Source of the DNA: an uncultured Rikenella sp.
GTDB taxonomy: Bacteria > Bacteroidota > Bacteroidia > Bacteroidales > Rikenellaceae
DNA length: 64,000 bases
Direction of reading: 5' to 3'
NCBI GenBank assembly: GCA_947627885.1
Contig: CANQXP010000001.1
Span: 22,708-86,707, forward strand
The notes under the pieces were generated by a model. That model had not been told where the DNA came from, did not search any database, and saw only the letters and a program-made list of their open reading frames with translations. Every line of letters begins with the position of its first letter. The stretch's first letter is position 1. A program made the translations under genes and the position numbers. Shown in pieces: positions 17,229 to 24,460 of this stretch.

Positions 17229-17588
17229 CTATTCATCCGTTTTAATCTTACCGTCTACCTTTTGAACATCACTCAAAGGAACGTAAAACTTAGTTTGACT
17301 TGGGGTATATATACCACCGGTAACCCACGAAATAAATCCATTCAAGAAGCTACGATTGGTTTTAACCATGTAATTAGGAGCGCCATTGACGTATTCCTCC
17401 GTGCTTAGTTTGTTATTACCCACCGGAACGAGGCCGCCTATTAGGTGATGATTCCACACCTTGTTAACTTGCACCATAGGTTCCTTCGGTTTCACATTTC
17501 CATAGGTAAGGCGGGTGCTGTAGCATGAAGTCAGGCACATAGCAGCCATGCAACCTACGCCGAACATGAGTAGAGTTTTGGTTTTCAT
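17229..17588 (-). CDS. Bor-like lipoprotein
   Basis: From ATG 17588 this is 119 residues: a lipoprotein signal (MKTKTLLMFGVGCM) with lipobox CLTSC (Cys22) and a mature part matching lambda Bor in its key features: HHLIGGLVP, then FLNGFISWVTGGIYTPSQ close to the end. Bor is a prophage-expressed outer-membrane lipoprotein linked to serum resistance in lambda lysogens. Here it is an accessory gene on the strand opposite the late genes. The longer frame to 17657 is rejected because the promoter and a poly-G tract lie there. Confidence 0.8.
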   Translation of the reverse strand: MKTKTLLMFGVGCMAAMCLTSCYSTRLTYGNVKPKEPMVQVNKVWNHHLIGGLVPVGNNKLSTEEYVNGAPNYMVKTNRSFLNGFISWVTGGIYTPSQTKFYVPLSDVQKVDGKIKTDE

Positions 17589-17613
17589 AACGAAAAGTTT
17601 AATGGTTCGGCGG

Positions 17614-17645
17614 CAAAGATGAGCAAAAATCCCCCCCCCCTGCAA
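17614..17645 (-). promoter_or_regulatory. Promoter with G10 tract in its spacer, for the Bor-like gene
   Basis: The reverse strand reads TTG (17643-17645), a 21-base spacer containing ten consecutive G (17631-17640), then CATCTTTG (17614-17621; one mismatch to TAnnTTTG). The start codon is 25 bases downstream. Slippage in the G tract would change the -33 to -7 distance, so expression may be phase variable. Confidence 0.65.
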
Positions 17646-17721
17646 GTATTTTGCCAAAAAAGTGATTCATTATACCATAAAAGGAATATTATTAATATAT
17701 TTTTCAGGTATTAATTCTCAC

Positions 17722-17729
17722 TATATTTG
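17722..17729 (+). promoter_or_regulatory. -7 promoter element TATATTTG
   Basis: A consensus Bacteroidota -7 box 30 bases before the secreted-protein gene. The -33 position holds TTT rather than TTG, so the promoter is only partial. Confidence 0.5.
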
Positions 17730-17759
17730 TGATGTTTTCAATCATTAAAATTTACAAGG

Positions 17760-18323
17760 ATGAAAAGATTTTTACTGTTGTTTGTATTTTCTGCAATCAT
17801 CGCAATCTCTCAAGCCCAAGAAAATCATTTTACATTCCGTGATATTCCTATCAATGGAAGTGCTCAAGAATTAGGCGAAAAGTTGGAAAAACTGGGTTAT
17901 GAACCCTCAGCAACCGGAAATTCATATAAAGGTAAATTCATCGGTGATGATTGTAAGGTGTTTTTGCTGGAATCAGATTATACGAATAATGTATATTCGG
18001 TTGTGGTTAATTTCGACTCTCAAACTTCTTGGTTTTCTTTAAAATCTAAATTTAATAAAATCAGAGAAATGTATTCTGATAAATATGGTAAACCATCTCG
18101 AGAAGTTCACGCATTTTACAGACCGTACTATGCGGGAGATGGATATGAACTATCGGCAATTAAATTAGGGAAATGTAATTATATATCTGAGTGGAATGTT
18201 GAAAATGGCTCAATCATGCTAACTATCATTAAAGATGGCAGCATTGCAATTTATTACAATGATACATTAAATGAAGAACTCAACGATAAAGCGAAAGAAA
18301 AATCAGCGAAAGAAGAAATTTAA
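17760..18323 (+). CDS. Secreted hypothetical protein, low GC
   Basis: A 187-residue protein with a signal peptide (MKRFLLLFVFSAIIAISQAQ). The mature part is mixed alpha/beta (QELGEKLEKLGYEPS; KVFLLESDYTNNVYSVVV) and ends in a charged tail. It lacks a lipobox Cys. GC is visibly lower than the flanking phage genes, which suggests separate acquisition. It has its own -7 box and terminator, as expected of an autonomous prophage accessory gene expressed in the lysogen. Function unknown. Confidence 0.65.
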   Translation: MKRFLLLFVFSAIIAISQAQENHFTFRDIPINGSAQELGEKLEKLGYEPSATGNSYKGKFIGDDCKVFLLESDYTNNVYSVVVNFDSQTSWFSLKSKFNKIREMYSDKYGKPSREVHAFYRPYYAGDGYELSAIKLGKCNYISEWNVENGSIMLTIIKDGSIAIYYNDTLNEELNDKAKEKSAKEEI

Positions 18324-18345
18324 CTAACGGAACGAAGTTATTGTT

Positions 18346-18376
18346 AAAGCCCCTCACAAATTGAGGGGCTTTTCTT
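18346..18376 (+). terminator. Terminator of the secreted-protein gene
   Basis: AAAGCCCCTCA (18346-18356) pairs with TGAGGGGCTTT (18362-18372), 11 bp, followed by TCTTTT. Confidence 0.85.
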
Positions 18377-18406
18377 TTGCCCATTCAAAAACTATTTATA
18401 CATTTG
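18377..18406 (+). promoter_or_regulatory. Promoter of the antirepressor operon
   Basis: TTG (18377-18379), 19 bases, TACATTTG (18399-18406): an exact Bacteroidota promoter. Transcription should begin near 18411-18413, right at the first GTCTAATCA copy. The -33 element sits in the T-tract of the preceding terminator. Confidence 0.8.
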
Positions 18407-18410
18407 TCTT

Positions 18411-18622
18411 GTCTAATCATTCTAAGGGGGCAGCGATGCCCACCCCTTTCGGCGGTGGATTTTTTTATCCATGGCTCTTAGGAAATAACAATCCGTATAT
18501 CGACCTCGGTCGTGTACCCCCGTGCGAAAGGTGTAATGCCTGAGCAATCTGCCCCAATAGGTGATTAGACAACGGGAAAGGCACGACCGTTTTTTATTGT
18601 TGCCAAAAAAAGTCTAATCACC
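18411..18622 (+). promoter_or_regulatory. Folded leader of the antirepressor operon
   Basis: Three related segments can pair in two exclusive ways. Segment 1, GTCTAATCA (18411-18419), is at the 5' end. Segment 2, GGTGATTAGAC (18560-18570), complements both segment 1 and segment 3. Segment 3, GTCTAATCACC (18612-18622), directly touches the ATG at 18623. Pairing 2:3 is 11 bp and would hide the start; pairing 1:2 is 9 bp and would free it. CGGTCGTG (18507-18514) and CACGACCG (18582-18589) form a further inverted repeat. Confidence 0.6.
18436..18543 (+). CDS. Small ORF in the antirepressor leader, 35 aa
   Basis: ATG 18436 is preceded at good distance by AAGGGGG. The product starts MPTPFGGGFFYPWLLG and ends with a CERC pair. 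It lies inside the leader between pairing segments 1 and 2, so its translation could influence which hairpin forms. The hydrophobic GGGFFYPWLLG stretch and CxxC look non-random, but the size makes the call tentative. Confidence 0.45.
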   Translation: MPTPFGGGFFYPWLLGNNNPYIDLGRVPPCERCNA

Positions 18623-18775
18623 ATGTCCAACACCAACTTCACCGTCATAGACGTCATGGAACGTCTATCGACCGATCCGCAATTCTCCCGCGAGTTCTTC
18701 GCGGCATTGCAACAACTCCTCGAACTTCTTAAACAACAGGCGGCAACCAATGCCGGGAAAGGAGGTGTGAGATGA
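18623..18775 (+). CDS. Small phage protein of the antirepressor operon, 50 aa
   Basis: Begins MSNTNFTVIDVMERLSTD immediately after the leader hairpin. Mostly one helix with QQLLELLKQQ, resembling a short coiled-coil oligomerisation segment. No ribosome-binding site precedes it; the hairpin arm touches the ATG. It overlaps the next gene by ATGA. Function unknown. Confidence 0.55.
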   Translation: MSNTNFTVIDVMERLSTDPQFSREFFAALQQLLELLKQQAATNAGKGGVR

Positions 18776-19014
18776 CTACCGATCCCAAAACTGTTATCGC
18801 TCCCGCTTTTGCCGTCGAAAGCCTCGAAAAGCTTCGTAGCATCTTACTCGATCTCGAACGGTTTAGAAAAGAATCGGGCATATTGCAAGATGTCCTCTTT
18901 TCACATTGCAACGACATGGAAAATCATGTCGGCCAAGCCATGCTCGCCTTAAGCGAAATAGTCAGAGATTGGGTATACGATTTCTATCTTGATCTTCGGA
19001 AAGGAGGTAAGTGA
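18772..19014 (+). CDS. Small phage protein of the antirepressor operon, 80 aa
   Basis: Starts at ATG 18772 behind a strong GGAGG. A helical protein (LEKLRSILLDLERFRKESG; HVGQAMLALSEIVRDWVYD), similar in pattern to small helical proteins placed before phage antirepressors. No motif is assigned. It overlaps the antirepressor start by one base. Confidence 0.55.
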   Translation: MTTDPKTVIAPAFAVESLEKLRSILLDLERFRKESGILQDVLFSHCNDMENHVGQAMLALSEIVRDWVYDFYLDLRKGGK

Positions 19015-19772
19015 TGAATAATCAGATCTACGAGTACAACGGGAACGCTGTGACCTTCCAACTTGGCAACGGCGATGTAATGGTGAACGCCACCGATATG
19101 GCAAAGCCATTTAGTAAGAGACCAGCCAAATGGCTTGAACTACCTTCAACCTCGCAATTCATTGAGGCTCTTATAGCTGTCCGAAAATCGGATAGGTCTA
19201 AATTAGTTAATTCCATCAATGGGGCGGGTACTTGGTTTCATGAAGACGTCGCCCTCGAATTTGCCCGGTGGCTGTCGCCTGCATTTGCGATCTGGTGCAA
19301 TGACCGCATCAAAGAGCTTCTGCGCTTCGGGATCACGGCATCGCAGCCGACCATCGACACGATCCTCGACGATCCGGACAACGCGATCCGCCTGCTCCAA
19401 CGCCTCAAGGAAGAGCGCGCGGAGAAAGAGCGGTTTGCAACACAGGCCCGGTTGCAGCAAGAGCAGCTAAAGATCGCCGCGCCGAAGGTTCAATATTTCG
19501 ATCAGGTGCTTATGAGCCAAAGCACCTATTCGACGAACCAGATCGCGAAAGAACTCGGCATGAGCGCGGTGTCCCTGAATCGGAAGCTGCAAGAGTTACG
19601 GGTGCAGTATCGCCAGAACGGGCAATGGTTGCTCTATGCGAAGTATCAGGACAAGGGTCTGACCAAGACGCACACCTACACGTTCTACCATGCCGATGGT
19701 TCGCCGGGCACCTCCATGCAGACTGTGTGGACGGAAGCGGGGCGGAGGATGATTCATGAACTAATAAAGTAG
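19014..19772 (+). CDS. KilA-N / KilAC-type phage antirepressor
   Basis: ATG 19014 follows AGGAGG, so it is preferred over GTG 19011; 252 residues. The N-terminal KilA-N domain shows VMVNATDMAKPF, GTWFHEDVALEFARWLSPAFAIWCND. A Gln/Glu-rich helix (130-150) links to a KilAC-like C-terminal DNA-binding domain (STNQIAKELGMSAVSLNRKLQEL and NGQWLLYAKYQDKGL). Such proteins oppose the prophage repressor or bind operator DNA. Its place among tail genes rather than in the immunity region is unusual. Confidence 0.85.
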   Translation: MNNQIYEYNGNAVTFQLGNGDVMVNATDMAKPFSKRPAKWLELPSTSQFIEALIAVRKSDRSKLVNSINGAGTWFHEDVALEFARWLSPAFAIWCNDRIKELLRFGITASQPTIDTILDDPDNAIRLLQRLKEERAEKERFATQARLQQEQLKIAAPKVQYFDQVLMSQSTYSTNQIAKELGMSAVSLNRKLQELRVQYRQNGQWLLYAKYQDKGLTKTHTYTFYHADGSPGTSMQTVWTEAGRRMIHELIK

Positions 19773-19797
19773 GTTCAACAGAGATACCGTTACGTTT

Positions 19798-19825
19798 GCA
19801 AGGAAGGAACCCGCCTTCCTTGCTT
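19798..19825 (+). terminator. Terminator of the antirepressor operon
   Basis: GCAAGGAAGG (19798-19807) pairs perfectly with CCTTCCTTGC (19814-19823) around a 6-base loop; only two T follow, so strength is uncertain. Its 3' arm contains the TTG of the next promoter. Confidence 0.65.
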
Positions 19826-19849
19826 ACTAATACAACGTGAGTATCTTTG
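19820..19849 (+). promoter_or_regulatory. Promoter of the GHKL-STAS cassette
   Basis: TTG (19820-19822), 19 bases, TATCTTTG (19842-19849), an exact match to the phylum consensus. The ATG at 19855 lies 6 bases past the box, so the transcript is probably leaderless or nearly so. This rules out the GTG at 19837 as the start. Confidence 0.8.
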
Positions 19850-19854
19850 CGGGT

Positions 19855-20742
19855 ATGAAAAACATTCAGCGAATTTTATACTTCGATGATCTGGCACGAG
19901 ATCCGTGGTTGGCTAAGATAGTTGCATACAGAGAAGCTATAGAGATAGGCAATCCCAATGATGATTATGTCGGCATTGAATTTAGCGGTGACATTCAACC
20001 TAATGATTTTGAACCTTTTCATTTAGTAACGCTGGCATGTTTGATTCAAAAACTGGATGACAATGGATATTTGATATACCTTGGAAAACAGAACCAGGAA
20101 GTTTTCGATTTCTTATTCGATAACCTAAAGTTCCGGGAATATTGGGGCGGGGGTCGTAATTACGCTCCTGCTCTAAATGAGATGCTCTTGAACCTCTGGC
20201 GAATCGTTGATGGTGAAAAAGAGATGTATTCAATACAGGTGTGTGATTATCTGAAACAAGCATTCTTTTCACACAAAGATTTATCAGCCGTTCAGACTAA
20301 CCTCGATGAAGGATATTACAACATATCAGACCATGCAGAAGCGAATGGAAATGCATTTTCCTTCATCAAATTTTGCCCTGAAACCGGGAAACTGCTCGTA
20401 GCAGTCTGTGATTTCGGTAAGGGAATCGCAAAGTCTATACGGGAACACTTTGACATTCCATCAGATCAAATGGCTATACTGAAATCTTTAGAAGATGGCG
20501 TAACCGTTCAGTCGAGGGAGCATAATAGAGGTTTCGGGATGGGAAATATCATCTCTTCTTTACAGGAAGAAGATGTTCTACATATTATAAGCAACGAGGG
20601 TTACGTTTGTGTGTCGGTAGATAGTAAATCACAACGTGCGAATACCTTTCACTTCAAAGGTACGTTGATATATTACGAGTTATCGTTATCTCATTTTGAA
20701 AACGAAGACATTTTGAATACTTTTGCAATTAACGAAGAATAA
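19855..20742 (+). CDS. GHKL (histidine-kinase-like) ATPase, prophage accessory
   Basis: From ATG 19855 the protein has 295 residues. The C-terminal half has GHKL ATPase signs: an N-box-like LDEGYYNISDHA (150-161), G1 box CDFGKGI (185-191) and G2 box NRGFGMGNI (224-232). No His phosphoacceptor, sensor or membrane segment is visible. The N-terminal 140 residues are unassigned. Paired with a STAS-like protein it recalls SpoIIAB/RsbW kinases and their STAS partners. It is an accessory gene between tape measure and distal tail genes. Confidence 0.72.
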   Translation: MKNIQRILYFDDLARDPWLAKIVAYREAIEIGNPNDDYVGIEFSGDIQPNDFEPFHLVTLACLIQKLDDNGYLIYLGKQNQEVFDFLFDNLKFREYWGGGRNYAPALNEMLLNLWRIVDGEKEMYSIQVCDYLKQAFFSHKDLSAVQTNLDEGYYNISDHAEANGNAFSFIKFCPETGKLLVAVCDFGKGIAKSIREHFDIPSDQMAILKSLEDGVTVQSREHNRGFGMGNIISSLQEEDVLHIISNEGYVCVSVDSKSQRANTFHFKGTLIYYELSLSHFENEDILNTFAINEE

Positions 20743-20749
20743 AAAGACC

Positions 20750-21040
20750 ATGTGTAAAGTTAGTTTAGTGGAAATCATGCAAGGTCGCCCTTACCCTGAG
20801 TCAGGGAAGGAACTTTATGATATTTTGGATCGGTTTTTAAGTGATGAACATAAAATCATTCTTGACATGGACGGTGTAGCGTCATTGCCCTCTATGTTTT
20901 TGAATGTTTCCTTGGGCAAGATCATAGATAAATACGGAGTTGGTGCAATCAACGGAAAAATCGAATTTGCGCATATCAGTTCATCGCAAGCAAGACGGAT
21001 TACAGAATACATCGATAAAGTGGTTCAACTTACCAAGTAA
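20750..21040 (+). CDS. STAS-like (DUF4325-type) protein
   Basis: ATG 20750 gives 96 residues; TTG 20723 would overlap the ATPase and is less likely. The pattern KIILDMDGVASLPSMFLNVSLGKIIDKYG (about 36-64), then KIEFAHISSSQARRITEYID, fits the DUF4325/STAS-like alpha-beta domain, which often accompanies GHKL ATPases. The Ser near the conserved loop (SLPS) could be a phosphorylation site by analogy with anti-anti-sigma factors; that is inference. It ends before a strong terminator. Confidence 0.68.
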   Translation: MCKVSLVEIMQGRPYPESGKELYDILDRFLSDEHKIILDMDGVASLPSMFLNVSLGKIIDKYGVGAINGKIEFAHISSSQARRITEYIDKVVQLTK

Positions 21041-21062
21041 ATTGTCCATACAAAAAAATGAA

Positions 21063-21095
21063 AGAGGTGTCAGTTAATTCTGGCGCCTCTTTTTT
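21063..21095 (+). terminator. Terminator of the GHKL-STAS cassette
   Basis: AGAGGTGTCAG (21063-21073) pairs, with two G-U pairs, to CTGGCGCCTCT (21080-21090) and is followed by five T. Confidence 0.85.
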
Positions 21096-21114
21096 ATCAT
21101 TTTCTACAAAACTC

Positions 21115-21145
21115 TTGCATAATGTGCCGTCCGCATAAACCTTTG
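21115..21145 (+). promoter_or_regulatory. Repeated phage promoter, copy 3
   Basis: The same 31 bases as at 2292 and 7850. It follows the accessory block terminator and restarts rightward transcription for the distal tail and lysis genes. The next start codon is 23 bases downstream. Confidence 0.75.
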
Positions 21146-21168
21146 TAATCAAAGGATAAACGAGCGAT

Positions 21169-21585
21169 ATGGCCGGCAACAGCATTAACGGAAAGGACAT
21201 GTTCGGGACATGGGGAGCCCGTTTTCAACAGGGAGCATATTCCGAATTCCTCACCCCTCCGCCTATCAAGGATTTTATCGAGAACGAAGACCGTAGCCAG
21301 GATGGAACGCAGGTTCTACCCGACATCCCTCGGCTTGACGAACGGGAAGTTAATGTCAATGTAATACTGACCGCAGATACTGAACGCGAGTTCATCACCC
21401 GGTACAATTCCTTTGTTGCAGAATTGACAAGAGGAGGGTGGCTTGCGATCAGTATCCCCAGATTGAACACGACCTTTCGGATGCTCTACGTATCCTCGAC
21501 GAAATTCGGGTACTACGGTAATACCTGCACGTTGTCTATCCGATTCCGTGAACCCAATCCAGCCAACAGGAGTAACGTTTTATGA
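21169..21585 (+). CDS. Putative distal tail protein
   Basis: A 138-residue protein after the tape measure module and before the large tail-tip protein, the usual place of Dit or its analogue. The sequence (MFGTWGARFQQGAYSEFLTPP; EREFITRYNSFVAELTRGGW; TLSIRFREPNP) is beta-rich. The family is not recognised for certain. It overlaps the following gene by 4 bases. Confidence 0.6.
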   Translation: MAGNSINGKDMFGTWGARFQQGAYSEFLTPPPIKDFIENEDRSQDGTQVLPDIPRLDEREVNVNVILTADTEREFITRYNSFVAELTRGGWLAISIPRLNTTFRMLYVSSTKFGYYGNTCTLSIRFREPNPANRSNVL

Positions 21586-24035
21586 TCGAGATTAAAAATA
21601 TCGACCGTACTGTGCGATATACCGCTCCAGTTAACAAGGAAGCGGTGTTCCATCATGAACTGATGTCGGAGGAATACGTGCAGCTGCAATTCAATGAAAT
21701 CTCCGTTTTGGAATTTCCAATCGGCTGTTACATCGAATACGACGGGCGCAAATATTTCCTGATCGGTCCGGTATACCCCGAAATAATCGCTGGGGGGTAT
21801 CGGTATAATATGCAATTCGCAGCCGAGTGGATGCGCTGGAAATCCGTGACCTGTTTTTACATTAACGAATTTACGCAAAAGACCGAGTTGAGTTGGTCAC
21901 TGACTGCCACTCCGGATCTGTTCCTGAAACAGATAGTGGACAATATCAAGCGGGCAACGGGTAAAACCTACGCCTTCGCTTACGACTCCTCCCTCACGGC
22001 AACGAAAGACCTGCAATTCGACAATTCGACCGTGTTGGAAGCCTTGTCCTCGGTCGCAGAGGCTTTCGAAACGGAATGGTGGATCGCAGGGACAGTGATC
22101 CACCTATCACGATGCGAATACGGGGAATCCGTGGCCCTTACCTATGGCGAGAATATCGGTATCCCCACCCCGCAGGGGGAGAGTGAATACGCCACGCGCA
22201 TATATGCCTACGGTTCGACGAGGAACATCACGCAAGACTACCGGAGCAGCGGCACGACGAACGCCCTGGTGCAAAAAAGGCTTACTTTGCCGGCGGATAA
22301 ATACCCCGGCGGTTATTTCGATATTAGACCCGACCTGGCTCCGGAGGAGATTATCGAGAAAAGTGTGATCTTCGACGACATCTATCCTTCGTCCGATTTC
22401 CCGATCTCGGCCGTTCGCGTCGACCCGAAGACGGATCCCGACACCGTTGTCGGAGAAGACGAAAACGGCAATCCTGTTTACGCCACATTCCCCATATACT
22501 TTTTCAAAATTGCGGGCATCGATTTCAGCAAAGACCTGGTCATCGAGGGCCTGACCCTGAAAGTACATTTCCTCTCTGGAGAGCTGCAAGGGCGTGAGTT
22601 CGAGTTGATCTATCACGAAGACACGAAAGAGTACGAGATCATCACGGATCAGGAAAGCGGCGCCATCAAGATACCGAACGAAACGTTGCTGCCAGCTGAC
22701 GGTGATATTGTGGTTTTGTTCAATATCGAGATGCCGCAGGAGTATGTGACCTCAGCAGAACTAAGGCTTGAGAAGGAGGCGAAAGAATTTGTCAACAACA
22801 CCATTCTTGCCGACAATCATACCTATAACTTCTCGTCTAATCCCGTCGCATTTGCCGAGAACGATATTTCCTTGTCAGTAGGGCGGAAAGTGCTACTGGA
22901 TTACGGAACAGGCAAGTTGGATTCGCGCGTGCTGTCCGTGGAATTTCCTTTGGATACTCCTTCAAAGGTTGAGATCAGCGTAGGGGAGAGTGCGCCGAAA
23001 GGAAAGATCGCATCTGTGGAAACAGAGATGGCAAACGTGTCAAGTACGGTGGAGGTCATACAAGCCTATAACGATGTCCGGCAGACGATCCAAAATGTAT
23101 ACGGTCGTGCTATACAGAGCGTTAACGAAACGTTACTGTCGCTTGGAAATATGTGGTGGCTGGATAAGAGCCGCGATGAATCAGATTCATCCAAATGGAT
23201 CGTCCGCAGCAGGTTCGATGTAGCGACTGACCGAACTATCTCCCAAAAGGGCCCGGCGGAAGGCGGCTCCGGCGACAGCACGGGCGGCGTCGGAACCATG
23301 TACCACGATCAGCTCAAGAACCTCGACTATCCCGACCAGCATCCCGTCAAGGCAGTGACAGGACTTCAAGCCGCACTCGATTCGAAACTCGACACCTCGT
23401 CTATCTCCGCGTGGGCGCTCGCAGCAACAAAGCCTGCGTACAGCTGGGGTGAAATCACCGACAAACCCGGAACCCTCGGAGGATACGGTATAACCGATGC
23501 CGTGGATTCGGGATCTTTCCACAACCATGTAGAGGAATTCAACCGATACGTCCAGTCCGGGCCGCATCTCACAGAAACCCAACATGCGGTGTTGGGTATG
23601 CTGTCCGTGGATGCCGCTGGAAACCTAAAAATATCCGGCAACGCCTACACGTCCGGATGGTTATCGCAAGCCGGCGGCACCTCCGGAAGTGACATCCCTC
23701 CGGCAGAGGAATCGTTAGAGGAAAAGATGGTGCCCGGTGAATTTTGGTTCGACTACTACGGGAATAAGCAACAAGTATACCGGCGGACTTTTATCGGAAC
23801 CACCAGCCCGACCGTTATGGATAATTCCGTAGTGACCCTCCTGGGCAACCTTTCGCTGTCCGCCGTACATCTGTTACGATGTTCCGTATACGATAGCGCC
23901 ACCAACAGCCTTAAGCCCCCGGTAACAGAAATACGGGTAGATAATGGCAATGCCTATTTCATCATATACAATGTTCCCGACACATATTGGACCAACCGGA
24001 AATTTATCGTGACAATCGATTATACCAAAGGTTAA
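21582..24035 (+). CDS. Tail tip/baseplate protein with fiber-like C-terminus
   Basis: An 817-residue protein. Residues 1-480 resemble tail-associated (Tal/baseplate hub) proteins: VRYTAPVNKEAVFHHELMSEEYVQLQFNE, a repeated beta architecture and GENIGIPTPQGESEYATRIYAYGS. A coiled coil (about 480-530) leads to fiber-like repeats, KLDTSSISAWALAATKPAY followed by TDKPGTLGGYGITDAV and HNHVEEF, as found in tail fibers. It probably contacts the host surface. No protease motif was identified. Confidence 0.75.
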   Translation: MIEIKNIDRTVRYTAPVNKEAVFHHELMSEEYVQLQFNEISVLEFPIGCYIEYDGRKYFLIGPVYPEIIAGGYRYNMQFAAEWMRWKSVTCFYINEFTQKTELSWSLTATPDLFLKQIVDNIKRATGKTYAFAYDSSLTATKDLQFDNSTVLEALSSVAEAFETEWWIAGTVIHLSRCEYGESVALTYGENIGIPTPQGESEYATRIYAYGSTRNITQDYRSSGTTNALVQKRLTLPADKYPGGYFDIRPDLAPEEIIEKSVIFDDIYPSSDFPISAVRVDPKTDPDTVVGEDENGNPVYATFPIYFFKIAGIDFSKDLVIEGLTLKVHFLSGELQGREFELIYHEDTKEYEIITDQESGAIKIPNETLLPADGDIVVLFNIEMPQEYVTSAELRLEKEAKEFVNNTILADNHTYNFSSNPVAFAENDISLSVGRKVLLDYGTGKLDSRVLSVEFPLDTPSKVEISVGESAPKGKIASVETEMANVSSTVEVIQAYNDVRQTIQNVYGRAIQSVNETLLSLGNMWWLDKSRDESDSSKWIVRSRFDVATDRTISQKGPAEGGSGDSTGGVGTMYHDQLKNLDYPDQHPVKAVTGLQAALDSKLDTSSISAWALAATKPAYSWGEITDKPGTLGGYGITDAVDSGSFHNHVEEFNRYVQSGPHLTETQHAVLGMLSVDAAGNLKISGNAYTSGWLSQAGGTSGSDIPPAEESLEEKMVPGEFWFDYYGNKQQVYRRTFIGTTSPTVMDNSVVTLLGNLSLSAVHLLRCSVYDSATNSLKPPVTEIRVDNGNAYFIIYNVPDTYWTNRKFIVTIDYTKG

Positions 24036-24039
24036 GAAT

Positions 24040-24459
24040 ATGGAAACGAATGAAGTCAAGGAATACCGGCTTTTGCAACTCCGGCAGGAAGAGATCACCG
24101 ACAACGGTACCCGCCGGGGCACATTGGAGATGCTGAAAGCCGACTTTCCCGATCCGGAATGGGCCATAATCCCCGTCGACAAAGTGCCGGGAAACTGGCA
24201 GGATATGAATATCGAAAACGGAGAACTGGTTCCCGCATCCGCGGAGCTCATCGAGACCCGTAGGACGGCCCGATTGGAGCAGGAGGTCGAGACAGTCCGG
24301 GCAGCGCGGGAATCCCGTTATCGGGCTGAAACAGACGCGATGATGCTGGATGCTATTGAAGCCTATGCCGCAGCGCATCCGGAAGATCAGGCATTCGCGG
24401 CATGGCTGGCAGCCAAAAACAAAATCCGGGAAGAACTACCCAAACCCACTGAAAAGTAA
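24040..24459 (+). CDS. Putative tail fiber-associated/chaperone protein
   Basis: A 139-residue protein. The N-terminal half includes DFPDPEWAIIPVDKVPGNWQDM and the C-terminal half is a long Glu/Arg-rich helix. Its place between two tail genes and this shape resemble fiber assembly proteins, but no family is certain. It ends one base before the next ATG. Confidence 0.5.
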   Translation: METNEVKEYRLLQLRQEEITDNGTRRGTLEMLKADFPDPEWAIIPVDKVPGNWQDMNIENGELVPASAELIETRRTARLEQEVETVRAARESRYRAETDAMMLDAIEAYAAAHPEDQAFAAWLAAKNKIREELPKPTEK

Positions 24460-24460
24460 T

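Noticed and set aside
19837..19854. GTG 19837 as start of the GHKL ATPase gene
   Set aside because: The -7 box lies inside this stretch, so it would not be in the transcript; ATG 19855 fits.
2292..21145. The 31-bp repeats as a CRISPR array or attachment sites
   Set aside because: They are kilobases apart, all in one direction, each next to a gene start, and match a promoter pattern.
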